Shown here: piece by piece, positions 1 to 8,435 of the stretch
Layout of the letters: every line of letters starts with the position of its first letter
Position numbering within the stretch: the first letter of the stretch is position 1
Source: Algoriphagus marincola DSM 16067
GTDB lineage: Bacteria; Bacteroidota; Bacteroidia; Cytophagales; Cyclobacteriaceae
NCBI RefSeq assembly: GCF_000429405.1
Contig: NZ_KE386897.1
Coordinates: 8,031 to 72,030 of the forward strand
Length of the DNA: 64,000 nucleotides
Reading direction: 5' to 3'
Program-made: the position numbers and the translations under genes
Notes under the pieces: generated by a model
What the model saw: the letters and a program-made list of their open reading frames with translations, nothing else
What the model was told of the DNA's origin: nothing
Database searches by the model: none

Positions 1-153
1 TTCGTTTCCAAGAAAATATTTGTTTAAATACCCTATTGAAATTGAAACCGGTGCCTAAGTCCCCCTCAAGAGCCTGTCCCTGCCTGTCCCGAACTTGATT
101 CGGGAAACTAGATTCGGGAGGGATTTAGAGGGTAGAAACAAAGGAGTAAATAA
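1..153. repeat. Intergenic leader with palindromic repeat words
   Basis: No gene is visible here. The stretch carries C-rich words (AAGTCCCCCTC) and two copies of a dyad built on TCCCGA/TCGGGA between about 85 and 120. Similar TCCCGA-type palindromes recur at about 26945-26985, 31470-31490 and 40757-40785, so this belongs to a dispersed repeat family. It directly precedes the DUF559 gene. Confidence 0.5.
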
Positions 154-531
154 ATGTCCTACTCAGAAAATCTTTTTTACGGAGCTTCCCCCGAAATCCA
201 TAAAAGAGCTAAAGAACTTAGGAAGCAAATGACTCCAGCGGAAAAGGTTTTATGGAACTTCCTTAAAAATAAATCTCTGGAAGGATTCAAATTTCGAAGG
301 CAGCATCCTATAGACAAATACATCGTGGATTTCTATTGTCATCAGAAAAAGCTAGTGATTGAAGTAGATGGTAGTATCCATGATCAATTGAATCAAAAAG
401 AGTATGACTCTGGGAGGACTAGTGTTTTGGAGGAATTTGGGTTAAAAGTAATCCGATTTCGAAATGAAGAGGTGTTAGATAATTTTCAAAGTGTAATTGG
501 TCGAATTTCGAAAGGTTTGACCTCACCCTAG
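154..531 (+). CDS. DUF559 domain protein (Vsr/restriction-endonuclease-like)
   Basis: A 125-residue protein of the DUF559 family, which has a PD-(D/E)XK fold related to very short patch repair endonucleases. The family pattern is clear: an N-terminal helix with RAKELRKQMTPAEKVLW (residues 18-34), FKFRRQHPIDKYIVDFYC (45-62) with the acidic catalytic-type Asp, EVDGSIHD (70-77), and a C-terminal GLKVIRFRNEEVL. Length is normal for the family. It stands alone, flanked on both sides by C/G-rich palindromic repeats, and is not part of the polysaccharide operon downstream. The cellular role of DUF559 proteins is not established; a nuclease is inferred from the fold. Confidence 0.85.
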   Translation: MSYSENLFYGASPEIHKRAKELRKQMTPAEKVLWNFLKNKSLEGFKFRRQHPIDKYIVDFYCHQKKLVIEVDGSIHDQLNQKEYDSGRTSVLEEFGLKVIRFRNEEVLDNFQSVIGRISKGLTSP

Positions 532-802
532 GTCTCCCTTGAAAGGGATTAGAGTCTCCCCAATCCCCCTTAAAGGGGGGCTCGGGGGGTAAAAAAATGG
601 AACGGACTTTTGCCAATGTAGCGTAGAGATTCGAAGTTCTAGGTTCAACGTTCAAAGTTCACCAACCTTTAACGCTTAACGCTTAACCTTTAACCCTCAA
701 CGTTCTAAGTTCGAGGTTCAAGGTTAGACCCAATTCATAATTACTCATTCATCATTCACAATTCCTTGATACAATGAGTCGATGGGGTCTTGAATAATTT
801 AA
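532..802. repeat. Gene-free repeat tract after DUF559
   Basis: Two kinds of repeat are present. At 536-590 there are C/G-rich palindromes (CTTGAAAGGGATT, CCCCCTTAAAGGGGG). At about 635-770 there is a tract of imperfect direct repeats with a period close to 10 bases, built from words such as AACGTTCAAAGTTC, TTAACGCTTAACGC and CATTCATCATTCAC. Tracts of the same style recur at 15340-15510, 17320-17600 and 27680-27725. No gene is supported. Confidence 0.6.
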
Positions 803-1603
803 ATGGCTAATAAATTTCTAAAAATACGTAAGAGCAAACCTTATCAATACCTTAAGGATAAGTACCTGTATTCAAGAGCCTACTTTCATTATAAACTCAA
901 TCCTTATCCTGCAGAAGTAGGGGAGAATCCGGTTTTTATCTTCAACCACATTCCAAAATGTGGTGGGACAAGTTTAAATATCGTTTTAAGAAAGTGGTTT
1001 CATTTGGTTAGGGATTATCCTCCCCACGATTTACAATATCCTGATCCTGATGATTGGGATCGAGCCCAAACCCAATTTGAAAATAATCCACCGAGTCTGG
1101 GAGGGCTTAAGTCTTTTCAAATCCTAGCGGGGCATTATCATCATTCTCGAAATCGGTTTACAAAAAGAATTGGAGACCCTATTACTTCTCATTCTTTGAA
1201 ATGCGTGACCTTTTTAAGAGACCCGCTCAGCCACAGATTGTCTTTATATAAGTTTGGTGTGAGAAAAGGGCATAATTGGGTAAACGGCTATACTTTGAAT
1301 GAATATATTAAATCTGAAACAAATTTTTTTGCTAGAGTTTTGGAATGCGATGAGACAAACTATAAAAAGGTCTTGAGATCGTATTTTTTTGTAGGAATTC
1401 TTGAAAAAAATAAAAGCTCTATCGAGAAATTAGGCAAATTGATTGGGCGTAGTGTCAACTTTGAGATTCCTCATGTCAATCAAACCAATTCAATAACAGA
1501 ATTGTCCAAACTTTCTCAAAAAGAAATTGATGATTTCAAAACTGCTAATCATTTGGATTATAAAATATATCAATTTGCATTGGAAAGGTTGAATTTGAAT
1601 TAA
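803..1603 (+). CDS. Sulfotransferase family protein (polysaccharide modification)
   Basis: A 266-residue protein with the two PAPS-binding signatures of sulfotransferases: a P-loop-like PKCGGTS at residues 51-57 (5'-phosphosulfate loop) and RDPLSHRLSLY at 139-149 (3'-phosphate site). It resembles the bacterial branch of Sulfotransfer_2-type enzymes that move sulfate from PAPS to sugar hydroxyls. It is the first gene of the polysaccharide run and ends one base before the next gene, so co-expression is likely. The acceptor sugar cannot be read from the sequence. Confidence 0.8.
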   Translation: MANKFLKIRKSKPYQYLKDKYLYSRAYFHYKLNPYPAEVGENPVFIFNHIPKCGGTSLNIVLRKWFHLVRDYPPHDLQYPDPDDWDRAQTQFENNPPSLGGLKSFQILAGHYHHSRNRFTKRIGDPITSHSLKCVTFLRDPLSHRLSLYKFGVRKGHNWVNGYTLNEYIKSETNFFARVLECDETNYKKVLRSYFFVGILEKNKSSIEKLGKLIGRSVNFEIPHVNQTNSITELSKLSQKEIDDFKTANHLDYKIYQFALERLNLN

Positions 1604-2410
1604 ATGCTTAAATATCTCAAAAAAAGGGTTTTCTGGATTTTAGCTTCTCAAAGGAGGAATGTTGTAGGAAGATTTCTTTTTTCAACCGCTCAAAGCCTTT
1701 TAAATGCACTTAATAATAAAATAAATGATAGTAATTTAAGCGGAGAGTTTTGGTTTTTGGAGAATCTGAACCATTCGGAAATAAAAGTAGTCTTTGATGT
1801 AGGAGCAAATGTGGGGAAATGGACCTTGGAATTAAATAGAATAAATCCTGAAGGAAGCATTTATGCGTTCGAACCTGTACCCCAGACTTTTAATAAGCTA
1901 AAAGAGGCTACAAAAGTAACTTCTAAAATAAACTGTTTTTGCAACGCTCTTTCGGATGATTCTGGAAAATTGATTTTTAATTTTTTTCCAGAACAATCAA
2001 CTTTTTCTTCTGGTTATAGCCACTTTATGGGAAATAATGGGATAAAAATAGAAGTAGATTCAATTTCTGGGGATGAATTTTGTAAAAATAACTCGATTAA
2101 TTCCATAGATCTTTTGAAGATCGATACAGAGGGGTTTGAGTCTAAGGTCTTGCTTGGATTTAAAGAAATGTTTGAAAAAGGACAGATTAAAATGGTTCAA
2201 TTTGAATATGGTCCTTTGGCTTTAGAGTCAAGATTTTTACTTGCTGATTTTTATAAGTTCTTTGAAAATCATGGATTTGAAGTGGGGAAGATATTTCCCA
2301 ATTGGATTGATTTTAGACCCTATTCATGGAAAATGGAAAATTTTGTCCTTGCAAATTTTGTTGCGGTTAGAAAAGATTTGAAACATACCCTGATTTCTGA
2401 TAATGTCTAA
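1604..2410 (+). CDS. FkbM-family SAM-dependent methyltransferase
   Basis: A 268-residue enzyme of the FkbM type, commonly O-methylating sugars in surface polysaccharide clusters. The SAM-binding motif VVFDVGANVGKW lies at residues 62-73, followed by the acidic strand-2 motif YAFEPVP, and the family hallmark LLKIDTEGFE appears near residue 172. It starts directly after the preceding stop codon and overlaps the wzt-like gene by 8 bases, so it sits inside one transcription unit. A second FkbM protein lies at 6624-7442. Confidence 0.85.
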   Translation: MLKYLKKRVFWILASQRRNVVGRFLFSTAQSLLNALNNKINDSNLSGEFWFLENLNHSEIKVVFDVGANVGKWTLELNRINPEGSIYAFEPVPQTFNKLKEATKVTSKINCFCNALSDDSGKLIFNFFPEQSTFSSGYSHFMGNNGIKIEVDSISGDEFCKNNSINSIDLLKIDTEGFESKVLLGFKEMFEKGQIKMVQFEYGPLALESRFLLADFYKFFENHGFEVGKIFPNWIDFRPYSWKMENFVLANFVAVRKDLKHTLISDNV

Positions 2411-3665
2411 GTCGGTAATCAAAGTCAGTAACCTCTCCAAACGCTACCGTCTAGGAGTGAAAGAGAAGCAACCGAAAACTCTTGCGGGTCAGATCGCGAA
2501 TGTGATTAAATCGCCTTGGAAAAATCTAAAGCGCCTAAATGATCTAAATCGATTTAACCAAGAGGATGAATCAATATTTTGGGCACTAAAGGATGTTTCC
2601 TTTGAAGTCAAAAAAGGAGAAGTCTTAGGAATCATTGGAAAAAACGGTGCAGGAAAGTCAACTTTGCTCAAAATTCTTTCCCAAATCACTGAACCTACTT
2701 CCGGTAAAATTGAAATTCAAGGCCGAGTTGCTTCCTTATTGGAAGTAGGGACAGGTTTTCATCCCGAACTCAGTGGGAGAGAAAACATCTACATGAACGG
2801 GACTATCTTGGGCATGACCCGTCGAGAGATTGATTCCAAACTGGATGAAATAATTGATTTTTCTGGCGTGGAGAAATTTATCGATACTCCGGTGAAGTTT
2901 TATTCTTCTGGGATGAAAGTTCGCTTGGGGTTTTCAGTAGCAGCTCATCTAGACCCCGAGATTTTGATTATTGACGAGGTCTTGGCGGTAGGAGACTATG
3001 AATTCCAAAGAAAGTGCTTGGGGAAAATGGAGGATGTAAGCAAGAATCAGGGAAGGACGGTGTTGTTTGTGAGTCATAATTTGGCAGCTGTTCAGAATTT
3101 ATGCAACAATGTGATTTTGTTGAACTATGGAAAAGTTCAGTCCAACGGTAATAAAGATTTAATTATAAAAGAATATTTGAATGCTAATCAAAATAAACCA
3201 TATGTCAAGTTAAATGATAGAAAAGATAGAGAGGGATTTGGTAATGTAATTTTGACAGGTTTAGAGATTTATGGTTCAAATACTGTCCAATCTGGTAATA
3301 ATATTTCAATCTATATCAATTACAAGTCTTTGAAAAGTGTAAAAATAGTTGAAATTGGAATGAGTATTTGGGCGCATAACGAGATAAAGTTAATTAGTTT
3401 ATCTTCTGAATTTAAGAATCAAATTGTAAATTTTCCTAGGAATGGAATTATAAGATGCGATATAAATGATTTATCTGTTGTTGCAGGAAGCTACCAAGTT
3501 AATGCATTTATTAGATCAAATTATGGTATAGAAGATTATGTTTTGAATATTTGTGAGTTAAATATAGTAGAATCAGATTATTATAAATCTGGAAAAACAG
3601 TCGACTCGAACTGGGGGTTAATTATTGTAGATCATAATTTTTCTATAGATGAAATTTCAGAATAA
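2403..3665 (+). CDS. Wzt-type ABC transporter ATPase for polysaccharide export
   Basis: A 420-residue ATPase of an O-antigen/teichoic acid type ABC exporter. Residues 1-240 form the nucleotide-binding domain: Walker A GKNGAGKST (79-87), signature YSSGMKVRL (167-175) and Walker B ILIIDE (187-192). Residues about 260-420 match the position of the C-terminal substrate-recognition domain that in Wzt proteins binds the modified chain end. The partner permease (Wzm) is not in the window and probably lies upstream or elsewhere. Base composition drops sharply at about 3120, exactly at the end of the ATPase domain (30 of 60 G/C at 2761-2820, 15 of 60 at 3121-3180), suggesting the recognition domain was exchanged with the AT-rich cassette that follows. 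Confidence 0.9.
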   Translation: MSKSVIKVSNLSKRYRLGVKEKQPKTLAGQIANVIKSPWKNLKRLNDLNRFNQEDESIFWALKDVSFEVKKGEVLGIIGKNGAGKSTLLKILSQITEPTSGKIEIQGRVASLLEVGTGFHPELSGRENIYMNGTILGMTRREIDSKLDEIIDFSGVEKFIDTPVKFYSSGMKVRLGFSVAAHLDPEILIIDEVLAVGDYEFQRKCLGKMEDVSKNQGRTVLFVSHNLAAVQNLCNNVILLNYGKVQSNGNKDLIIKEYLNANQNKPYVKLNDRKDREGFGNVILTGLEIYGSNTVQSGNNISIYINYKSLKSVKIVEIGMSIWAHNEIKLISLSSEFKNQIVNFPRNGIIRCDINDLSVVAGSYQVNAFIRSNYGIEDYVLNICELNIVESDYYKSGKTVDSNWGLIIVDHNFSIDEISE

Positions 3666-4182
3666 AAAAGACCTAGAAGATTGGTATAAAGTTTCTGATC
3701 CATGGGGATATGAGAAAAATAAAGATGACTTGATTAGAAAAAAGATTTTGTTATCTGAAATTCCAAATAGGGAGTACGTAAATGTTTTGGATATAGGATG
3801 TGGCGAGGGTTTTATAACGAAGGAGCTTCCTGGAGAAAAAATTTTGGGAGTTGATATTTCTGAAAATGCAATATCTTTTGCTAAAGAAAATATTGGCTCC
3901 CCGCGCATAGAGTTTTTAAGTTGTGATCTTTTCGATCTTCCAAATAAAGTTGAAATTAAGTTTGATTTAATTATAATAACTGGGGTGTTATATTCTCAAT
4001 ATATTGGTAATTCAAATTCTTTAATCTATTTGATTATAGATCAACTTTTGAAAAAAAATGGAGTCCTAGTATCTGTTCATATAGATGAATGGTATAAATC
4101 AAGGTTCCCGTATTTGCTTATTAATGAATATTATTATTCTTATAGAGAATATTCTCATATCTTAGAAGTTTATCAAAAATGA
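3649..4182 (+). CDS. Small class I SAM-dependent methyltransferase
   Basis: A 177-residue methyltransferase with motif I VLDIGCGEG at residues 46-54, the acidic ILGVDIS loop and a motif IV-like FDLIIITGVLY. It is short for the class, ending soon after the last core strand. The start overlaps the wzt-like gene by 17 bases and the end overlaps the next gene by 4. A methyltransferase beside a Wzt C-terminal domain recalls the chain-terminating methyltransferases whose product is read by Wzt, but that assignment is inference. Confidence 0.75.
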   Translation: MKFQNKKDLEDWYKVSDPWGYEKNKDDLIRKKILLSEIPNREYVNVLDIGCGEGFITKELPGEKILGVDISENAISFAKENIGSPRIEFLSCDLFDLPNKVEIKFDLIIITGVLYSQYIGNSNSLIYLIIDQLLKKNGVLVSVHIDEWYKSRFPYLLINEYYYSYREYSHILEVYQK

Positions 4183-5672
4183 TATTAATGTATCATAAAA
4201 TTGGTTTGACTAAAAAGTCAATGTGGTGGGTTACTGTTGACTCTTTTTATCGTCAGATGCTTCAATTATCTGATAAAAAAGTTGTCTTTCTCGATGAATA
4301 TGACCCAGATGATGACTCGAATGTAGTAATTACATTTGATGGAATATATGATGGGGTTTTTAAATATGCTTTGCCTATACTTAAAAAATTTAATTACCCT
4401 TTTGAACTTTTTATTACTGGAGACTATATCGGAAAGGATAATTCTTTTGACAGTCCTGAACCGTTAGCTATGTTTGCAAATGAAATTGAATTACTTAATT
4501 TGGTTAAGAATGGAGGTCGGCTTCAGTGGCATACTAACTCTCATCCTGATTTATTGAATTGTTTTGATTTGGAAATGATTCAAGAAGAATTAAAGATTAA
4601 TCCATATTTGCTTGAATTGGATCCCAAAGGCTTTCGTTGGTTTGGCTATCCTCATGGAAATTTTAACTCCAAAGTCGTTTCTGAAGTTAGAAAAAAGTTT
4701 AAAGGAGCTGTAAGTTGTCATCAAGGAAATGGTCGATCTGAATTTGAGTTGAACAGAATCACTGTTTTGAATGAGACAACTTTTCAATCAAAAAAAATAA
4801 CTTGTGTAATTGCATCCTATAATTACGGTCAATTTTTAAACGAATGTGTAAACTCTGTTTTAAGGCAAACATATATGCCTGATCAAATTATTATTTTAGA
4901 TGATTATTCAAATGATGAGACTCAAGATTTAGGTTTGTATTATTCTAATAAGTATAAATTTATTAATTACATTAGAAATGATGAGAATTTGGGTATTGTT
5001 AGGAATTTTTCAAATGCCTTTAAATTTATAAATACAGAATTAGTGTTTTTTTTGGGTGCTGACAATAGAATTTTCTCAAATTACGTTGAAGAGTGTTTTG
5101 TATCTCTTTTAAAAAACCCAAGTGCAGTAATTTGCTACACAGATTTTGCTTTATTTGGAGATAGAGCTCAATTTGTTTATGAAGGAATTCCTGGAGAATG
5201 GAAGGGTCAAAAAAGAGGTGAATATTTTCTATCAAATTTCCCTGTTTTTAATAATGATCGTGTTAAGGATTTAGAAAAAAGAAATTTTATTCATGGATCA
5301 TCAATGTATTATGTTGATGCTTACAAAGATGTTGGAGGATACTTAACTAATGAATTTTCCCCAGAAGATCATAATCTTTTTATTAGACTTATTAGAAGGT
5401 TTAAGTTTGCAGTTAAATCTGAAATTGCTTTACTTGAGTATAGGCAGCATTCAAAATTGCAAGCAAATGTTTCTTTAATGTCATATCGTGAGTTATTATT
5501 CTATAAAAAAAGAAATGCTGAATATCAATTAACAATAAGGGCTTATGAAAGGTCGGTTTTTTGGTATTTATATAGATTATTTTCAAAATTTAATTTCAAA
5601 TCCTTTAATAATTTTTATATTTTAATAAAAAGAGGAGAAATTCGAACTATTTTTTCTAAGCTAAGAGGATAA
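4179..5672 (+). CDS. Polysaccharide deacetylase-like domain fused to GT2 glycosyltransferase
   Basis: A 497-residue fusion. Residues 1 to about 200 are NodB-like: the metal/catalytic motif reads TFDG (52-55) where most deacetylases have TFDDG, so the usual metal-binding second Asp is missing, while the HTNSH motif (118-122) keeps both histidines. From residue 206 a GT2 domain begins with VIASYNYGQFL, then ILDDYSNDET and an atypical GADN in the DxD position. The fusion suggests sugar transfer coupled to N-deacetylation or to a carbohydrate-binding pseudo-deacetylase. It overlaps its upstream neighbour by 4 bases and its stop overlaps the next start (TAATG). Composition is strongly AT-rich. Confidence 0.75.
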   Translation: MILMYHKIGLTKKSMWWVTVDSFYRQMLQLSDKKVVFLDEYDPDDDSNVVITFDGIYDGVFKYALPILKKFNYPFELFITGDYIGKDNSFDSPEPLAMFANEIELLNLVKNGGRLQWHTNSHPDLLNCFDLEMIQEELKINPYLLELDPKGFRWFGYPHGNFNSKVVSEVRKKFKGAVSCHQGNGRSEFELNRITVLNETTFQSKKITCVIASYNYGQFLNECVNSVLRQTYMPDQIIILDDYSNDETQDLGLYYSNKYKFINYIRNDENLGIVRNFSNAFKFINTELVFFLGADNRIFSNYVEECFVSLLKNPSAVICYTDFALFGDRAQFVYEGIPGEWKGQKRGEYFLSNFPVFNNDRVKDLEKRNFIHGSSMYYVDAYKDVGGYLTNEFSPEDHNLFIRLIRRFKFAVKSEIALLEYRQHSKLQANVSLMSYRELLFYKKRNAEYQLTIRAYERSVFWYLYRLFSKFNFKSFNNFYILIKRGEIRTIFSKLRG

Positions 5673-6541
5673 TGAAAATAGCATATATAATTTTATGTTA
5701 TAAATTTCCTTCTCAAGTGAGATTATTAATTGATGCTCTGCAAGATGCTAACAATTATTTTTTTGTCCATATTGATCGTAATGTTGATAGTGACCCTTTT
5801 TATGAAGCTTTATCGGATTTGAAAAATATTTTTTGGGTTGATAGAGAGTATTCTTACTGGGGAAGTTATCAATGTGTAAAGGCTTTAATAAATGGATTAA
5901 CTTTGGCTTTCGAAAATAAAGATGTAAATTTTGATTATTTTATTCATCTTAGTGGTCAAGATCTTCCATTAAAAAAACCTGAGTTTATTAATTATGTTTT
6001 ATCTAGATACATTCCGACTAATTTTATTACTTTAAATATTTTTCCTGTTGGGACATGGAATTATGGTGGTATAGACAGATTAAAAAAGATTAAGTTTTTT
6101 TGGAAAGGTAAACGAATTATTCTTAGTTCCTTTAGTAGGAATTGGTTCATTAGAGTTTTTCATGGATTTATCATGATGATTTTTTCTCAAATTGACAAAA
6201 GAAAAACCTTTTATGGAGGTGAATTTTATTTTATGCTTCACCGTACTGGTGTTCATTCTCTCTTAAAAAATATTCGGAATTATCCTTTATTTTTTAATCG
6301 TTTAAAGTATGTTACGCTTCCTGAGGAAATTGTTATTCATACTATGCTGATGATTAATTATGAGATTGATAAACTTATAATTTGTGATGATAAATTTCGG
6401 TTTATGGATTGGTCTTGTAATCAAAAGAGTCCAAAAGAAATTGATGAACTTGAATTGAGAGGACTTTTTAAGTCCTCTTTTCTTTTTGGAAGAAAATTTT
6501 CAATTAAAAATGATAAGTTTAGAATTAATTTTGATTTATGA
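5672..6541 (+). CDS. GT14-like (core-2/I-branching type) glycosyltransferase
   Basis: A 289-residue protein resembling the beta-1,6-N-acetylglucosaminyltransferase family GT14: N-terminal AYIILCYKFPSQVRLLIDAL, FFVHIDRN, SYWGSYQCVKA (61-71) and the family motif FIHLSGQDLPL (90-100). Bacterial members add branching sugars to capsule or LPS chains. It begins on the last base of the preceding stop codon. The gene is very AT-rich, like the rest of the cassette. Donor and acceptor sugars cannot be told. Confidence 0.75.
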   Translation: MKIAYIILCYKFPSQVRLLIDALQDANNYFFVHIDRNVDSDPFYEALSDLKNIFWVDREYSYWGSYQCVKALINGLTLAFENKDVNFDYFIHLSGQDLPLKKPEFINYVLSRYIPTNFITLNIFPVGTWNYGGIDRLKKIKFFWKGKRIILSSFSRNWFIRVFHGFIMMIFSQIDKRKTFYGGEFYFMLHRTGVHSLLKNIRNYPLFFNRLKYVTLPEEIVIHTMLMINYEIDKLIICDDKFRFMDWSCNQKSPKEIDELELRGLFKSSFLFGRKFSIKNDKFRINFDL

Positions 6542-6623
6542 TTTTTTAATTAATATTTCATTTGTTATTTATTCCAAGTTATTAATATGTGATTTAGTTG
6601 GTACTAATTTATAGCTTTCGTAT

Positions 6624-7442
6624 ATGCGTAAATCTTTAAAAATTCTTAAAATTTTTGGTTTGGTTGGTTTGATTATATTTATAATATATAAGCTCTTATT
6701 TCAACTTCTTCATGCTTTTAGGTCATCATTAATTCTTTTTGAATTTGTTGAAAAGCATGGATTTTCAATGGTTTCCGAAAAAGGGCTAGTCAAAATTAAC
6801 GGTTTACCAAATTTTTTTAACAAATCGTTGTTTTTTCGTCCCTTTACTACTGACGCATTAGTTGTTCGTCAACATTTTTTTGATAATGAACTGTTACCTA
6901 TTATTAAGTATTTCAAATCTACTAATATTTGCCCAAAGCTTATGATTGATGCGGGAGGAAATATTGGTGTTACTTCTTGCTATATGCATTGGTATTTTCC
7001 GGGAATGCGATCATTGGTTTTGGAGCCGTCAATAGATAACATTCAAATTGCCAAGATGAATCTTGGAAATGAAAAAACAACCATTTTAAATAAAGCATTG
7101 TGGTGGAAAGAAGAGATTTTATTTTTAGATAATTCTCAATCAGCTTGGGCAATGAAGGTTAGTAATTCTGATAATAAAGGTAAAATTGTTAAGGGGATTT
7201 CACTTTCTAAAATTTTATCTTCTGATGAATTTAAAACCCCAGATTATATTAAAATCGATATTGAAGGTTCAGAAGAAGCAATTTTTGAAAATGATAAAGA
7301 CTTAGATATATTAATGTCTTATGTCTCATGCATAAGTGTAGAACCCCATTCTCAATACGGTAAAGAATTAATTTTAAAAAAACTTACTGAATGGAAATTC
7401 CGAATTGAATATCATGGTGAATTAATTATTGGTTTTCGTTAA
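6624..7442 (+). CDS. FkbM-family methyltransferase with N-terminal membrane segment
   Basis: A 272-residue protein. A hydrophobic stretch at residues 10-30 probably anchors it to the inner membrane. The SAM-binding motif LMIDAGGNIG is at 107-116, and the FkbM hallmark YIKIDIEGSEE appears near residue 210. It follows an 82-base gap, one of the few non-overlapping joints in the cassette, and is 3 bases from the next gene. Likely role: O-methylation of a sugar or lipid-linked intermediate at the membrane. Confidence 0.8.
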   Translation: MRKSLKILKIFGLVGLIIFIIYKLLFQLLHAFRSSLILFEFVEKHGFSMVSEKGLVKINGLPNFFNKSLFFRPFTTDALVVRQHFFDNELLPIIKYFKSTNICPKLMIDAGGNIGVTSCYMHWYFPGMRSLVLEPSIDNIQIAKMNLGNEKTTILNKALWWKEEILFLDNSQSAWAMKVSNSDNKGKIVKGISLSKILSSDEFKTPDYIKIDIEGSEEAIFENDKDLDILMSYVSCISVEPHSQYGKELILKKLTEWKFRIEYHGELIIGFR

Positions 7443-7445
7443 GAT

Positions 7446-8435
7446 ATGCCTAAGGTATCTGTAATATTACCTGTTTTCAATGGCGGTAAGTATATTTCAG
7501 ATTCAATAAGAAGTATACTTGATCAGTCTTTTCAGGATTTTGAGATTATTGTTATAGACGATGGTTCTATTGATGATACAAAAGATAAGATTTCAAAATT
7601 TAAAGACTCAAAATTAATATTTTTTAGATTTGAAAATAACAAGGGACTAATAGCTGCATTAAATTTTGGTTTAGAAAAGGCAACCGGTGATTATATTGCA
7701 AGAATGGATGCAGATGACATTGCTTGTTCTAATCGGTTAAAAAATCAAGTAAATTTTTTAGAAGAGAAGAAAGATTTTGTAGCATGCGGAATGGCTATAG
7801 AGAGGATTCCTTTAAAACAACATAAATACCCTCCGCAATTAGACCAAGAGATAAGAGCTGGTTTGATTTTTTCGAATGTTTTTTACCATTCTACAATGAT
7901 GATTCGATCTAAAATATTAAAAGATTATCATTTGAAATATGAGTATGATTTTTTTCTTTGTGAAGACTATCGGCTTTGGACCAGACTGATCCAGTATGGT
8001 AAAATGGCTAATTTAACTAAAATTGGTGTTAAATATAGGATTCATGAACAGCAAATAACGAGAAAATTGGACTATGATTTTAACCGAAGACTTCAATTAG
8101 TTCGTAATAATTATTTGGTTTTTTTTGGGGTTAATCTTTCTTATAGTGAATTGTTCTTATTTAATAAATTTTGTGAAGGTGGTCAATTATCAAAGCTTGA
8201 TTTTTTTGATTTGAATTTAATAATGGAAAAGATTTATTATGAAATACCTTCTGCTATAAAAGATGAATTTTCGAGTGTATACATCCAATTTTTATTTCAC
8301 TATCTGTCAAAAAATCTTGTATTGTGTAGTAGGTCTTATATTTATATATATATATCTACGAAAACGGGAAAGTTTTCTTTGATGCAGTTTTTGAAATTGA
8401 TAAAAAGAGACGTTAAAACTCTTATCATTAATTGA
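7446..8435 (+). CDS. GT2-family glycosyltransferase
   Basis: A 329-residue GT-A glycosyltransferase. It opens with VSVILPVFNGGKYI, followed by IIVIDDGSIDDT near residue 40 and the nucleotide-sugar metal motif MDADD near residue 90; a FCEDYRLW-type acceptor segment follows around 178. The C-terminal third is less typical and may include an amphipathic membrane-associated helix. Its stop overlaps the TTG start of the next gene by 4 bases, consistent with translational coupling. Confidence 0.85.
   Translation: MPKVSVILPVFNGGKYISDSIRSILDQSFQDFEIIVIDDGSIDDTKDKISKFKDSKLIFFRFENNKGLIAALNFGLEKATGDYIARMDADDIACSNRLKNQVNFLEEKKDFVACGMAIERIPLKQHKYPPQLDQEIRAGLIFSNVFYHSTMMIRSKILKDYHLKYEYDFFLCEDYRLWTRLIQYGKMANLTKIGVKYRIHEQQITRKLDYDFNRRLQLVRNNYLVFFGVNLSYSELFLFNKFCEGGQLSKLDFFDLNLIMEKIYYEIPSAIKDEFSSVYIQFLFHYLSKNLVLCSRSYIYIYISTKTGKFSLMQFLKLIKRDVKTLIIN

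Noticed and set aside
419-655. 78-residue minus-strand frame after the DUF559 gene
   Set aside because: Covers palindromic and short-period repeat DNA and overlaps the DUF559 3' end.
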